Made by a program: the position numbers and the translations under genes. A stretch of 64,000 nucleotides of DNA, from NCBI GenBank assembly GCA_901457705.2, contig LR590083.2, positions 1,364,597-1,428,596 on the forward strand. The letters run 5' to 3'. This DNA is from Beijerinckiaceae bacterium RH AL1 (GTDB lineage Bacteria; Pseudomonadota; Alphaproteobacteria; Rhizobiales; Beijerinckiaceae). The notes under the pieces are model-generated. The model saw only the letters and a program-made list of their open reading frames with translations, was not told the origin of the DNA and ran no database searches. Below are positions 11,131-18,942 of the stretch, one piece after another; within the stretch, counting starts at the first letter, position 1; each line of letters begins with the position of its first letter.

Positions 11131-11970
11131 ATGACTCTCGTCATGAACCGCTACGGCAAGGGTCGCGTCCGCGTGATGCGGCTGACGCGCGACACGCCGC
11201 GCCACGAGCCGCGCGAGCTCACCGTCGAGGCGATCATCGAGGGCGACTTCGGCAGGGCCTACACGGCGGCCGACAACTCCACGTCGGTCTCGACCGACAC
11301 GACGAAGAACCTCATCAACGTCGTCGCGCACGACAATCTCGATTTGCCGACCGAGCTGTTCTGCAAGGCGGTGACCGAGCGCTTCTTCCGCGACTATCCG
11401 CAGGTCGAAAAATGCACGGTGACCGCAAAGGAGACGAAATGGACGCGCCTCGTCATCGACGGCAAGGAGCATCCGCACAGCTTCACGCTCGATTCGAACG
11501 GCAAGCCGTTCGCCGTCGTCATCGCGACGCGCGCGGGGCTGAAGACGGTCTCCGGCATCGAGGGCTTCACGATCCTCAAGACGACGGACTCGGGCTGGGC
11601 CAATTTCTACCAGGATCCGCTGACGACGATCCTGCCGGCCACCGATCGCATGGCCTCGACGAGCCTCGTCGCCTCCTGGGACTGGACGCGGGCGCCGGCC
11701 GACTACCCGGCGGCCAACACGAAGATCCTCGACGCGATGGTCGAGGTCTTCGCGACGACCTACTCGAACAGCATGCAGGACAGCCTGTACCGGATGGGCA
11801 CCGCGGCGCTGGAAGCGGTGCCGGAGATCGCGACGGTGTCGCTCGCGGCGCCGAACAAGCATTACCTGCCGATGAACCTCGCCGTCTTCGATCGCCCCTT
11901 CGACGGCACGCTGTTCCTGCCGACGGACGAGCCGCACGGACAGATCGAGTGCACAGTCGGGCGCGGGTGA
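11131..11970 (+). CDS. pucL: urate oxidase (uricase)
   Basis: Cofactor-free uricase oxidising urate to 5-hydroxyisourate with O2, 279 residues. The first T-fold repeat shows NRYGKGRVRVMR (the Lys of the catalytic dyad) and DNSTSVSTDTTKN with the Thr. The second repeat ends in APNKHYLPMNLAVF, which has the Asn/His pair that holds O2 and urate. The start ATG at 11131 follows AAGGAGCGAAGGCG. The gene lies between uraH and uraD, giving the canonical three-step urate to S-allantoin route in one run. The 13-bp gap to uraD suggests a single transcript. Confidence 0.95.
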   Translation: MTLVMNRYGKGRVRVMRLTRDTPRHEPRELTVEAIIEGDFGRAYTAADNSTSVSTDTTKNLINVVAHDNLDLPTELFCKAVTERFFRDYPQVEKCTVTAKETKWTRLVIDGKEHPHSFTLDSNGKPFAVVIATRAGLKTVSGIEGFTILKTTDSGWANFYQDPLTTILPATDRMASTSLVASWDWTRAPADYPAANTKILDAMVEVFATTYSNSMQDSLYRMGTAALEAVPEIATVSLAAPNKHYLPMNLAVFDRPFDGTLFLPTDEPHGQIECTVGRG

Positions 11971-11983
11971 CGGGGTTTTTGGC

Positions 11984-12493
11984 GTGACGCCCGCGGAGCT
12001 GGCTTCGCTCGACCATGCGGGCTTCATGGCAGCGTTCGGCGGGATCTTCGAGCACTCGCCGTGGATCGCCGAGGGCGCGTGGCGCGACGCCCCGTTCGGC
12101 TCGTTCGCGGCGCTGCATCTCGCCATGTGCGCGGTGCTCGACGCGGCCGGCCCGGCGGCGTCCGTGGCGCTCGTGCGCGCGCACCCCGATCTCGCCGGCA
12201 AGGCGGCGCTCGCCGGCGACATCGCGCCGGAGTCGCGCGTCGAGCAGAAGGCCTCGGGCCTCTCCAGCCTGACGCCGGACGAGCTCGCCCGCTTCACGCG
12301 GCTCAACGAGGCCTACAAGGCGAAGTTCGGCTTCCCGTTCGTGATGGCCGTGCGCCGCAGCGGCAAGGATGCCATCCTCGCCGCCTTCGAGGAGCGGCTC
12401 GGCAACGATGCGGAGGCCGAGCTTGCGCGCGCGATCGCCGAGATCAAGACGATCGCGCGGCTGCGGCTCGAGGCGATCGCGGCGGCGCCGTGA
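11984..12493 (+). CDS. uraD: OHCU decarboxylase
   Basis: 2-oxo-4-hydroxy-4-carboxy-5-ureidoimidazoline decarboxylase, giving S-allantoin. The 169-residue all-helical protein has the catalytic His in RAHPDLAGK, then ESRVEQKASGL (Glu/Gln pair) and KFGFPFVMAV, all of which are family signatures. It starts with GTG at 11984, 13 bp after uricase. Allantoin-degrading genes are not seen downstream in this window, so allantoin may be exported or handled by genes elsewhere. Confidence 0.93.
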   Translation: MTPAELASLDHAGFMAAFGGIFEHSPWIAEGAWRDAPFGSFAALHLAMCAVLDAAGPAASVALVRAHPDLAGKAALAGDIAPESRVEQKASGLSSLTPDELARFTRLNEAYKAKFGFPFVMAVRRSGKDAILAAFEERLGNDAEAELARAIAEIKTIARLRLEAIAAAP

Positions 12494-12520
12494 GCGAGGG
12501 CATCGCCCGCGCGCTTCCGA

Positions 12521-12736
12521 TCAGTAGGGGTGGTGATGCGGCCTGTAGCCCTGGTGCAGATAGCGCAGCTGCTGGGCGCGCGAGAGCGCCTTGAACTGCT
12601 TGCCGCGCTGGTCGATCGGCGGCGTCGCGGCGAGCGACGAGCCCTTCGGCAGCGAGCGCGATTGGGCGTGGGCGCCGGTCGCGCCGACCAGGGCCGCGAT
12701 CGTCGCGGCGGACAAAAGAACAGCACGAGCTCGCAT
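12521..12736 (-). CDS. small secreted protein, SRSLPKG family
   Basis: Unrecognised 71-residue protein. Residues 1-24 are a clear signal peptide ending GAHA before QSRSLP. The mature part reads QSRSLPKGSSLAATPPID, followed by an Arg/Gln-rich helix-like stretch and a His-rich tail (GYRPHHHPY). The same QxRxLPxGSxxAAxPPID pattern occurs in the protein encoded at 18230-18451, so the two are paralogues. It is transcribed toward uraD and divergent from the 8-oxoguanine deaminase. The His-rich tail could bind metal; that is speculation. Confidence 0.72.
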   Translation of the reverse strand: MRARAVLLSAATIAALVGATGAHAQSRSLPKGSSLAATPPIDQRGKQFKALSRAQQLRYLHQGYRPHHHPY

Positions 12737-12871
12737 CAGTGTCTCCCAGCCTGCGGCCAATTGCATCCACTTTACAACCGGCATCGATATCGAAAGGTTC
12801 GGGGGCTGACTAGCGGGAACATCGAAACATGATGAGTGCCTATATTTTAATCCTCTGAACGGAGACTGGCT

Positions 12872-14215
12872 GTGTCGAGCAACGCGCGGCTCTGGATACG
12901 CAATCCCCTGGCGATCTTCGCGGAGGAGGCCGGCGGCGGCCTCGTCGTCGAGCACGGCAGGATCGTCGAGCTCGTCGCCGCGGGACGCATGCCGGCGCAG
13001 CCCGTCGACGCGAGCTTCGATGCGAGCCGCCACGTCGTGCTGCCGGGGCTCGTCAACGCGCACCATCATTTCTACCAGACGCTGACGCGCACGCATCCCG
13101 CCGCTCTCGGCCAGGAACTGTTCGGCTGGCTGCAGGCGCTCTATCCGATCTGGGCGCGGCTGACCCCGGAGAGCTTCCGCATCGCCGTCCGGCTCGCGCT
13201 CGCCGAGCTCCTGCTCTCGGGCTGCACCACGGCGGCGGACCACCACTACCTCTTCCCCGCGGGGCTGGAGCAGGCGATCGACATCGAGGTCGAGGAGGCC
13301 CTGGCACTCGGCCTGCGCATGACGGTCACGCGCGGCTCGATGAACCGCTCGCAGAAGGACGGCGGCCTCCCGCCCGACGGCGTCGTGCAGGATGCCGCGA
13401 CGATCCTCGCCGACAGCGAGCGCGTGCTCGCGCGCTACCACGATCCGGCGCCGGGAGGCCGCATCCAGATCGGGCTGGCGCCGTGCTCGCCGTTCTCGAT
13501 CACGCCGGAGCTGATGACGGAGACGGCGGCGCTTGCCGCGCGCTTCGAGGCGCCGCTGCACACGCACCTCGGCGAGACGCACGACGAGGATGCCTATTGC
13601 CAGTCGCTCTATCGCTGCCGCCCCGTCGACCTGCTCGAGGAGACGGGATGGCTGCATGGCCGCACCTGGCTCGCGCACGGCATCCATTTCGATGCCGGCG
13701 AGATCGGCCGGCTCGGGCGCCACGGCGTCGGCGTCTGCCATTGCGCGACCTCCAACATGCTGCTCGCCTCCGGCACCTGCGCGACGCGCGATCTCGAGGC
13801 GGCGGGCTGCAAGGTCGGCCTCGGCGTCGACGGCTCGGCCTCGAACGATGCCTCGAACATGATGGAGGCGCTGCGCCACGCGCTGATGCTCGGCCGGCTG
13901 AAGTACGGCGCCGCGGCGCTGTCGCATCTCGATGTGCTGCGCTGGGGCACGCAGGGCTCGGCGCGGTGCCTGGGCCGCGAGGACGTCGGCGTGATCGCGC
14001 CGGGCTTCGAGGCCGACCTCGCGCTGTTCACGCTGGACGAGCCGCGCTTCTCCGGCCACCACGATCCGCTGGCAGCGCTGGTGATCTGCGGCGCCACGCG
14101 GGCCGATCGCGTGATGGTGGGCGGGCAGTGGCGCGTGGTGGATGGCGCCGTGGTGGGGCTGGACCTGCGGGGGCTGATGGACGCGCACGGCAAGGCGGCC
14201 GCGCTTTTTTCGTGA
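12872..14215 (+). CDS. 8-oxoguanine deaminase
   Basis: Amidohydrolase of the ATZ/TRZ branch, 447 residues, predicted to deaminate 8-oxoguanine to urate. Metal and catalytic motifs: PGLVNAHHHFYQTLTR, the region around GCTTAADHHYLFP, LHTHLGETHDED, WLAHGIHFD, CHCATSNMLLASG and GLGVDGSASND. The VNAHHHFYQTLTR plus GSASNDASNMM combination is what I associate with 8-oxoguanine deaminases; isocytosine or s-triazine hydrolases are the alternatives. GTG start at 12872 after an ACGGAGA ribosome site. Its product urate would feed directly into the uricase just upstream, which supports the assignment. Confidence 0.85.
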   Translation: MSSNARLWIRNPLAIFAEEAGGGLVVEHGRIVELVAAGRMPAQPVDASFDASRHVVLPGLVNAHHHFYQTLTRTHPAALGQELFGWLQALYPIWARLTPESFRIAVRLALAELLLSGCTTAADHHYLFPAGLEQAIDIEVEEALALGLRMTVTRGSMNRSQKDGGLPPDGVVQDAATILADSERVLARYHDPAPGGRIQIGLAPCSPFSITPELMTETAALAARFEAPLHTHLGETHDEDAYCQSLYRCRPVDLLEETGWLHGRTWLAHGIHFDAGEIGRLGRHGVGVCHCATSNMLLASGTCATRDLEAAGCKVGLGVDGSASNDASNMMEALRHALMLGRLKYGAAALSHLDVLRWGTQGSARCLGREDVGVIAPGFEADLALFTLDEPRFSGHHDPLAALVICGATRADRVMVGGQWRVVDGAVVGLDLRGLMDAHGKAAALFS

Positions 14216-14227
14216 AGCCTCGCTTTT

Positions 14228-14379
14228 CCTTCTCCCGCTTGCGGGAGAAGGTGGCCCGACGAAGTCGGGTCGGATGAGGGCGGTTCCAGCGCAAGCTCTC
14301 GGCTCGAGAGCTCTCCGCCCGACCTCCCTCATCCGACCCCGCTTCGCGGGGCCACCTTCTCCCGCAAGCGGGAGAAGGG
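14228..14379. repeat. paired inverted repeat, family B
   Basis: Two inverted arms, 14228-14280 and 14326-14379. Each contains a CTTCTCCCGC/GCGGGAGAAG hairpin, a second short hairpin (CCCGACGAAGTCGGG on the left, CCCCGCTTCGCGGGG on the right) and a CGGATGAGGG end. The 45-bp spacer has its own palindrome (AGCTCTC-GGCTC-GAGAGCT, 14294-14312). It lies between two convergent genes, where it could also act as a bidirectional terminator. The build resembles family A at 8974-9143, but the sequence is different. Confidence 0.78.
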
Positions 14380-14391
14380 ATGCCGCGCGCG

Positions 14392-14874
14392 CTACCTCTC
14401 GCGCCAGAAGCGCTCCTGCAAAGCCGCGGCTTCGGCCTCGAGCAGCGGCCCCACGACCTCGACCTGGCGCTGGCCGGCGGCGAAGACGGTGCGGCAGGGC
14501 AGGGCGAGAGTCGGGTTCTCGGGATGGTTGCCCGTCACACGTTTGAGGTCGGCCTCGCTCTGCCCGTAGACGAGCCGGCCGATACCGGACCAGTAGATCG
14601 CGCCCGCGCACATTGCGCAGGGCTCGGCCGACGCATAGAGCGTGCAGCCCGCCAGCACGTCTTGGGAAAAAACCTTGGCGCGCGAGGCAAGCAGGCGCTC
14701 GGCATGCGCGGTGCGGTCGCCGCCCTCGCTCGAAAAGCCGTTGCCGGCCTCGAGCAGGACGGTGCCGCCGGCGTCGACGAGGATCGCGCCGAAGGGATGG
14801 TCGCCGCCGGCGCGCGTGCGCTCGGCGACGGCGAAGGCGAGGCGCAGGAAATGCTCGTCCTCGGCGCGCGACAT
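14392..14874 (-). CDS. CDA-fold nucleoside/guanine deaminase
   Basis: Zinc deaminase of the cytidine-deaminase fold, 160 residues. The zinc site is TAHAER (His plus proton-relay Glu) and SAEPCAMCAGAIYWSG (two Cys). The length and the lack of a tRNA-binding C-terminus argue against TadA proper; proteins like this include bacterial guanine deaminases of the GuaD/CDA type and broader aminopurine deaminases. It is 11 bp downstream of the BMP binding-protein gene on the same strand, so it probably acts on an imported purine. An amidohydrolase guanine deaminase is also present at 1986-3326, so this one may prefer another amino-purine. Confidence 0.85.
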   Translation of the reverse strand: MSRAEDEHFLRLAFAVAERTRAGGDHPFGAILVDAGGTVLLEAGNGFSSEGGDRTAHAERLLASRAKVFSQDVLAGCTLYASAEPCAMCAGAIYWSGIGRLVYGQSEADLKRVTGNHPENPTLALPCRTVFAAGQRQVEVVGPLLEAEAAALQERFWRER

Positions 14875-14885
14875 CGGCGCGAGCC

Positions 14886-15959
14886 TCAGGCCGGCAGCTT
14901 GCCCTCGACGCCCTGCACGAGCCAGTTCATCGAGGCGATCTGGCCGTCGTCGAGCGCCGACTTCACGCCGCCGGACTGATCGGTGATCTTGCCGCCGAAC
15001 GGCAGCAGCTTGCCGCTCTTGATGTCGGCCTCGGTCTTCTTGGCGAGCGCGACGACGTCGTCCGGCATGTTGCGGTAGGGCGCCATCACCAGCATGTCGG
15101 CGGAAAGGCCGCCCCAGATGTCGTCCGGCTTCCACGAGCCGTCGATAAGGGCCTGGACGCGCTTGATATAGTAGGGACCCCAATTGTTGACGGGCGCCGT
15201 CAGCTGCGTGCTCGGCGCGAACTTGATCATGTCGGTCGCCTCGCCGAACGCCTTCAGCCCGCGCTGCTGGCAGACTTGCAGCGGCGCCGGCGAGTCCGTG
15301 TGCTGGGTGATGATATCGCAGCCCTGGTCGAGCAGGGCCTTGGCGGCGTCGCCTTCCTTGCCCGGGTCGTACCAGCTGTTGATGAAGACGAACTTCATCT
15401 TGGCGTTGGGATTGACGCTCTGCATGCCGAGCATGGTGGCGTTCATGCCCATCACCACCTCGGGGATCGGCACCGAGCCGATGTAGCCGATCATGCCGGA
15501 CTTCGACATCTTGCCGGCGATCACGCCCTGGATGTAGCGGCCCTCGTAGAAGCGGATGTTGTAGACGCCGAGGTTGGCCGCGTGCTTGTAGCCGGCGCAA
15601 TGCTCGAAGAAGGTCTTCGGCATCATCCTCGCCACCTTCACCGTCGGGTTCATGTAGCCGAACGAGGTGGTGAAGACGAGATTGTAGCCCTTGTGGCCGA
15701 GCGCCGAGATCACGCGCTCGGCGTCGGCGCCCTCGGGCACGTTCTCGACATAGGTCGTCTCGATCTTGTCGCCGAACTTCTCGACCACCGCCTTGCGGCC
15801 GAGCTCGTGCTGGTAGGTCCATCCGAAGTCGCCGATCGGCCCGAGATAGACCCAGGCGGCCTTGGCGCCGGCGGCTTCCGCACGCCCGGCGAGGCCCGGC
15901 ACGGTGCCGAGCAGCGTGCCGGCGCCGAGTGCCTTGTTGAACGACCTACGCGTGATCAT
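14886..15959 (-). CDS. BMP-family nucleoside-binding lipoprotein-like SBP of ABC transporter
   Basis: Periplasmic substrate-binding protein of the Bmp/PnrA family, 357 residues. The N-terminus ITRRSFNKALGAGTLLGTVPGLAGRAEA looks like a Tat-type signal (RRSFNK), with no lipobox Cys. The mature domain has GPIGDFGWTYQHELGRKAV, typical of purine-nucleoside binders, with further family segments GYIGSVPIPEV and NSWYDPGKEGDAA. Start ATG at 15959 with AGGA upstream. It is separated by about 6 kb from the matching permease/ATPase genes (5306-8931) but has the same orientation; it presumably serves that transporter. Confidence 0.88.
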   Translation of the reverse strand: MITRRSFNKALGAGTLLGTVPGLAGRAEAAGAKAAWVYLGPIGDFGWTYQHELGRKAVVEKFGDKIETTYVENVPEGADAERVISALGHKGYNLVFTTSFGYMNPTVKVARMMPKTFFEHCAGYKHAANLGVYNIRFYEGRYIQGVIAGKMSKSGMIGYIGSVPIPEVVMGMNATMLGMQSVNPNAKMKFVFINSWYDPGKEGDAAKALLDQGCDIITQHTDSPAPLQVCQQRGLKAFGEATDMIKFAPSTQLTAPVNNWGPYYIKRVQALIDGSWKPDDIWGGLSADMLVMAPYRNMPDDVVALAKKTEADIKSGKLLPFGGKITDQSGGVKSALDDGQIASMNWLVQGVEGKLPA

Positions 15960-16039
15960 GACGCTGTCCTCCGTGCGGGTCCGACGCGAGGCAAGGTCGA
16001 TGCCGGACCGTCCTCTCGCGCGACGCGGCTGCCGCGCGC

Positions 16040-17005
16040 CTAGTTCAGATGGTAGTCGAACCCGACATAGGCCTGGTTTTCGTAGGAGCCGGGCGTGAAC
16101 CCGGTCGAGCCGTAGGTCGCGTTGGCGCCAAACTTGTTCAGCCAGAACTTGTAACCGACGAAGCCGTCGATGACCTTCGGATGGCCGAAGTAGGAGCCGA
16201 CGTCGAGCGTCAGCCGGTTCGACGTCAAGACCTCGGTGCGCGTCTGCACGTTGAAGCCGTCGACGCCCTTCGGCAGGTTGGCGATGGTGAAGCCGTTGAA
16301 GGTGAGCGGCAGGCCCGTCCACTTGTTCAGCGGCTGCAGGTAGACCGCCTCGAACTGCACCGTCGGCTGGAAGCTGACGCGACCGCTCGCGGCGTTGTAG
16401 TCGGGGTTGTTCGGCAGGCCGAGACCCTGGGCGATGCCGTTGTGGTTGTACTCCTTGTAGAGCATGGCCGAGAGCGTGAAGACGCCCGGCACGTCGAAGG
16501 AGAGCTGCGGGCCGACGACGAAGTCGGTCTGCTGCGGCGCGAATGCGGTGTTCTGCGACTCGAGGTCGCCGCCGTACTCGAGCGACAGATCCTTGATGAA
16601 GCCGTAGCTGAACATGTGCGAGTGCGTGACCGCGTTGCCGCTGAAGGTCGCGCGATAGGTGGCGAACACCTCGGTCGAGCCTTCGCCGGTGAACGACGTC
16701 GTCGCCGGGGCCGCCGGGTCGGCGCCGGTCGACTTCAGGACGTCGACGCTGATGAAGTTGGTGCCGTACTGGTAGGCATCGACGTGCGTGATGTTGGCGA
16801 TCTGCTTGGGAAAGAAATGCGGAAAGCCGGTATCCGTGCCCTGCGGCTCGAAGCGATATTCCAGCACCGTGCTGCTGAACAGGAAGAACGGCGGGGGCGT
16901 CGTCGCCGCGGGCGCCTGCGCCGGAACATCGGCGGCATTGGCGAGATGAGATATAGTCAAGCTACAGATTAGACCGGTCGCGCCGGCCAGCAATATCCGT
17001 CTCAT
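16040..17005 (-). CDS. putative outer-membrane beta-barrel protein, possibly Tsx-like nucleoside channel
   Basis: A 321-residue protein with a signal peptide (MRRILLAG...ISHLANA, cleavage near residue 25) followed by a Pro-rich linker and alternating amphipathic strands rich in aromatic residues. It ends NQAYVGFDYHLN. The architecture fits a single outer-membrane barrel of about 280-300 residues. Placement directly upstream of the nucleoside-binding protein gene on the same strand makes a Tsx-like purine nucleoside channel attractive, but I cannot show a Tsx signature by eye. ATG at 17005 is chosen because the signal peptide starts there; an extended frame upstream to 17068 is unlikely. Confidence 0.6.
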   Translation of the reverse strand: MRRILLAGATGLICSLTISHLANAADVPAQAPAATTPPPFFLFSSTVLEYRFEPQGTDTGFPHFFPKQIANITHVDAYQYGTNFISVDVLKSTGADPAAPATTSFTGEGSTEVFATYRATFSGNAVTHSHMFSYGFIKDLSLEYGGDLESQNTAFAPQQTDFVVGPQLSFDVPGVFTLSAMLYKEYNHNGIAQGLGLPNNPDYNAASGRVSFQPTVQFEAVYLQPLNKWTGLPLTFNGFTIANLPKGVDGFNVQTRTEVLTSNRLTLDVGSYFGHPKVIDGFVGYKFWLNKFGANATYGSTGFTPGSYENQAYVGFDYHLN

Positions 17006-17045
17006 CGAACCCCCCGGTTTGAGACCCGACGTATCTGTAGAAAAA

Positions 17046-17061
17046 TAGTCTTGAACGACTA
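17046..17061. promoter_or_regulatory. perfect inverted repeat TAGTC-N6-GACTA
   Basis: A 16-bp dyad (TAGTC TTGAAC GACTA) centred 49 bp upstream of the ATG of the barrel gene at 16040-17005. It is placed where an operator or activator site would be expected. A LysR gene lies next upstream on the same strand, but nothing directly ties this dyad to that regulator. Confidence 0.3.
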
Positions 17062-17235
17062 AGCGCAAAGAATATGCGTCGTAAGATTACAAACGAGGCA
17101 GCAATCGAGCCGAAGCGCGAAAACCCCTCGGAAAAGTGGGTACAGTTTGTGCCCAGATTCGCGCCATGCCGCGGTTCCGCGACGTCAAACGAAACCTTAG
17201 TGTGACATGTCGGCGACAGACGCCGCGGGCGGCGG

Positions 17236-18123
17236 CTAGCGCAGATGCGTGCGAATGAAGTCGAGGAACAAGCGGACGCGCGGCGCCAGATGCTGGCGCG
17301 CGAGGTACACGGCGCTGAGCGTGATCTCGCCGCGGCGGTAGGGCGTCAGCAGCCGCACGAGCCGGCCGGAGGCGAGGTCCTCCGCGACGTCCCAATAGGC
17401 CTTCAGCGCGACGCCCTTGCCCGCCAGCGCCCAGTCGTGGACGACCTCCGCGCTCGTCGAGGTGAGGCTCCCCGACACGCGCAGATCCTGCGGCTTGCCG
17501 TCGATCAGAAACGTCCAGAGGTCGACGATGCGGCGGCCGCGGACGAGGCGGATGCAGTCGTGGTCGAGGATGTCGCGCGGCTCCCGCGGCGTGCCGCGCC
17601 GCGCGAGATAGTCCGGCGCGGCGCAGATGAGCAGGTCGCTCGACAGGATCTTGCTGGTGATGAGGCCCTGCTCGGTCGGCGTCCCGATGTAGAGCACGAC
17701 ATCGAGCGCGTCGCCGACGACATCGAGGATGGCGTCCGAGAGCATCAGGTGCACCTCGACCTTGGGATAGAGCGCGACGAAGTCGGCGACGAGCGGCGCG
17801 ATGCGGCGGCGCCCGATCTCCAGCGGCACGCCGATGCGCAGGAGGCCGCGCGGCACGACGCCGCCGGCCGCCGCCTCGGCTTCCGCCTCGTCGATCTCCT
17901 CGACGATGCGCAAGCAGCGCTCGTGGAAGAGGCTGCCCTCGGGCGTGAGGTCGAAGGAGCGGGTCGTGCGGTGCACGAGGCGCACGCCGAGGCGCGTCTC
18001 GAGCGCCGCGAGCCGCCGGCTCATCGCGGCCGGCGACGAGTTCAGCGCCCGCGCGACAGCCGAGAGGCTCCCGGCGCCTGCGAGCCGGACGAAGAAGCGC
18101 AGGTCCCCGACATCGTCGGCCAT
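17236..18123 (-). CDS. LysR-family transcriptional regulator
   Basis: A 295-residue LysR-type regulator. The N-terminal winged helix shows DLRFFVRLAGAGSLSAVARALNSSPAAMSRRLAALETRLGVRLVHRTTR (broken by position: the recognition helix is SPAAMSRRLAALE), followed by the linker helix and a periplasmic-binding-protein-like effector domain from about residue 90. The closest architecture is the CrgA/DmlR-like subgroup. It lies at the outer edge of the purine cluster, downstream of no other regulator, so it is the best local candidate for controlling the barrel/BMP/deaminase genes; effector unknown. Confidence 0.88.
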   Translation of the reverse strand: MADDVGDLRFFVRLAGAGSLSAVARALNSSPAAMSRRLAALETRLGVRLVHRTTRSFDLTPEGSLFHERCLRIVEEIDEAEAEAAAGGVVPRGLLRIGVPLEIGRRRIAPLVADFVALYPKVEVHLMLSDAILDVVGDALDVVLYIGTPTEQGLITSKILSSDLLICAAPDYLARRGTPREPRDILDHDCIRLVRGRRIVDLWTFLIDGKPQDLRVSGSLTSTSAEVVHDWALAGKGVALKAYWDVAEDLASGRLVRLLTPYRRGEITLSAVYLARQHLAPRVRLFLDFIRTHLR

Positions 18124-18229
18124 TGTTCCAGCGGGTGCAAAGATGTTGTGCCGGACGCAGCAGTATCATGGCCGCAACCGGCGACATAGCTGAGCATTGT
18201 CACGCCGAACGCACAGATGGAGAAAACCC

Positions 18230-18451
18230 ATGCGTCACATCGTCATTGCAACGGCGCTGGTGATTGGCCTCGCCGGCCCCGCCTTCGCCCAGAACCGTAC
18301 GCTCCCCGCCGGCTCGGAGGGCGCCGCTCAGCCGCCGATCGATTGGTCGGTCGGCATGCAGCGCCGGGCGGCGCGCCACATCCTCGAGGGGCGTTCTGTC
18401 TCCGTCGGGCCGGTGGTGATCGTCCCGGCGCCGTCCGGCGACGAGGACTAG
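18230..18451 (+). CDS. small secreted protein, SRSLPKG family paralogue
   Basis: Unrecognised 73-residue protein with a signal peptide (MRHIVIATALVIGLAGPAFA) followed by QNRTLPAGSEGAAQPPID. The mature N-terminus matches the protein at 12521-12736 (QSRSLPKGSSLAATPPID). The two then share a short Arg-rich helix region but differ at the C-terminus: acidic GDED here, His-rich there. ATG at 18230 follows a TGGAGA ribosome site. It is divergent from the LysR gene with a 106-bp spacer and is followed by a strong hairpin at 18496-18526. Confidence 0.7.
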   Translation: MRHIVIATALVIGLAGPAFAQNRTLPAGSEGAAQPPIDWSVGMQRRAARHILEGRSVSVGPVVIVPAPSGDED

Positions 18452-18495
18452 CGCTCTCATCCGGACGGCCCCGCAGCGCCGGTCGGAAACTTGCT

Positions 18496-18526
18496 AACCC
18501 CACCCCCGATCACGGGGTGGGGTTTT
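18496..18526 (+). terminator. GC-rich hairpin with T-tract, abutting the next start codon
   Basis: Perfect 11-bp stem AACCCCACCCC / GGGGTGGGGTT with loop CGATCAC and TTTT at its base. It is a good rho-independent terminator for the small gene ending at 18451. The final T is directly followed by the ATG (18527) of the next gene, and the right arm GGGGTGGGG is the only ribosome-site-like purine run for that gene. Confidence 0.75.
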
Positions 18527-18925
18527 ATGCGCGAGTGGAAACTGTCGACCACGGCGGGCGTCGTAGCGGCGGTCGCCGCCGCGTGCCTGTTCGGTTCGTC
18601 GTCCAGCCCAGTGCGGGCTCAGGCGCGCGGCGTTATCATCCAGATCCCAGACGACGTCATGCCGGGCGCACCGCGACCGACGCCGCCGCAAGCCCCGGCG
18701 CCCCCGCCGGCCGCCGCGCCGGCTCCGGCCGGCCCGGGCGCGACCGCCGGTGCCGCGCCAAGCGCCGTCATCGCCGGCAAGGACGCCTGGCACGTCATCA
18801 ACACGGCCAACCGGACGTGCCTCGTGCTGTCGGCCGGCGACCTGAAGGGCGGCAAGGACGTGCGGAAGCTGGCGAGCCTCCTGCCGCCGCCACGGTTCGT
18901 CGTGGCGGCCGGCGCGTGTCCCTGA
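18527..18925 (+). CDS. hypothetical secreted Pro/Ala-rich protein
   Basis: Unrecognised 132-residue protein. It has a signal-anchor-like N-terminus (TTAGVVAAVAAACLFGSSSSPVRA, cleavage near residue 30), then a short QARGVIIQIPDD motif, a Pro/Ala linker of about 45 residues and a C-terminal half with two Cys (NRTCLVL and AGACP). The Cys pair could form a disulfide in the periplasm. The ATG at 18527 touches the hairpin at 18496-18526. The tail is convergent with marC, 17 bp away. Confidence 0.6.
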   Translation: MREWKLSTTAGVVAAVAAACLFGSSSSPVRAQARGVIIQIPDDVMPGAPRPTPPQAPAPPPAAAPAPAGPGATAGAAPSAVIAGKDAWHVINTANRTCLVLSAGDLKGGKDVRKLASLLPPPRFVVAAGACP

Positions 18926-18942
18926 GGCGCGAGACGGCGGCT

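Noticed and set aside
12521-14611. 696-codon minus-strand frame ending at 12521
   Set aside because: Only its last 71 codons (12521-12736) look real, with signal peptide and paralogue; the rest is antisense to the 8-oxoguanine deaminase.
14392-14874. TadA tRNA adenosine deaminase
   Set aside because: The gene is 11 bp downstream of a purine-binding protein gene and lacks a TadA-type context; metabolic purine deaminase is more likely, though tRNA activity is not excluded.
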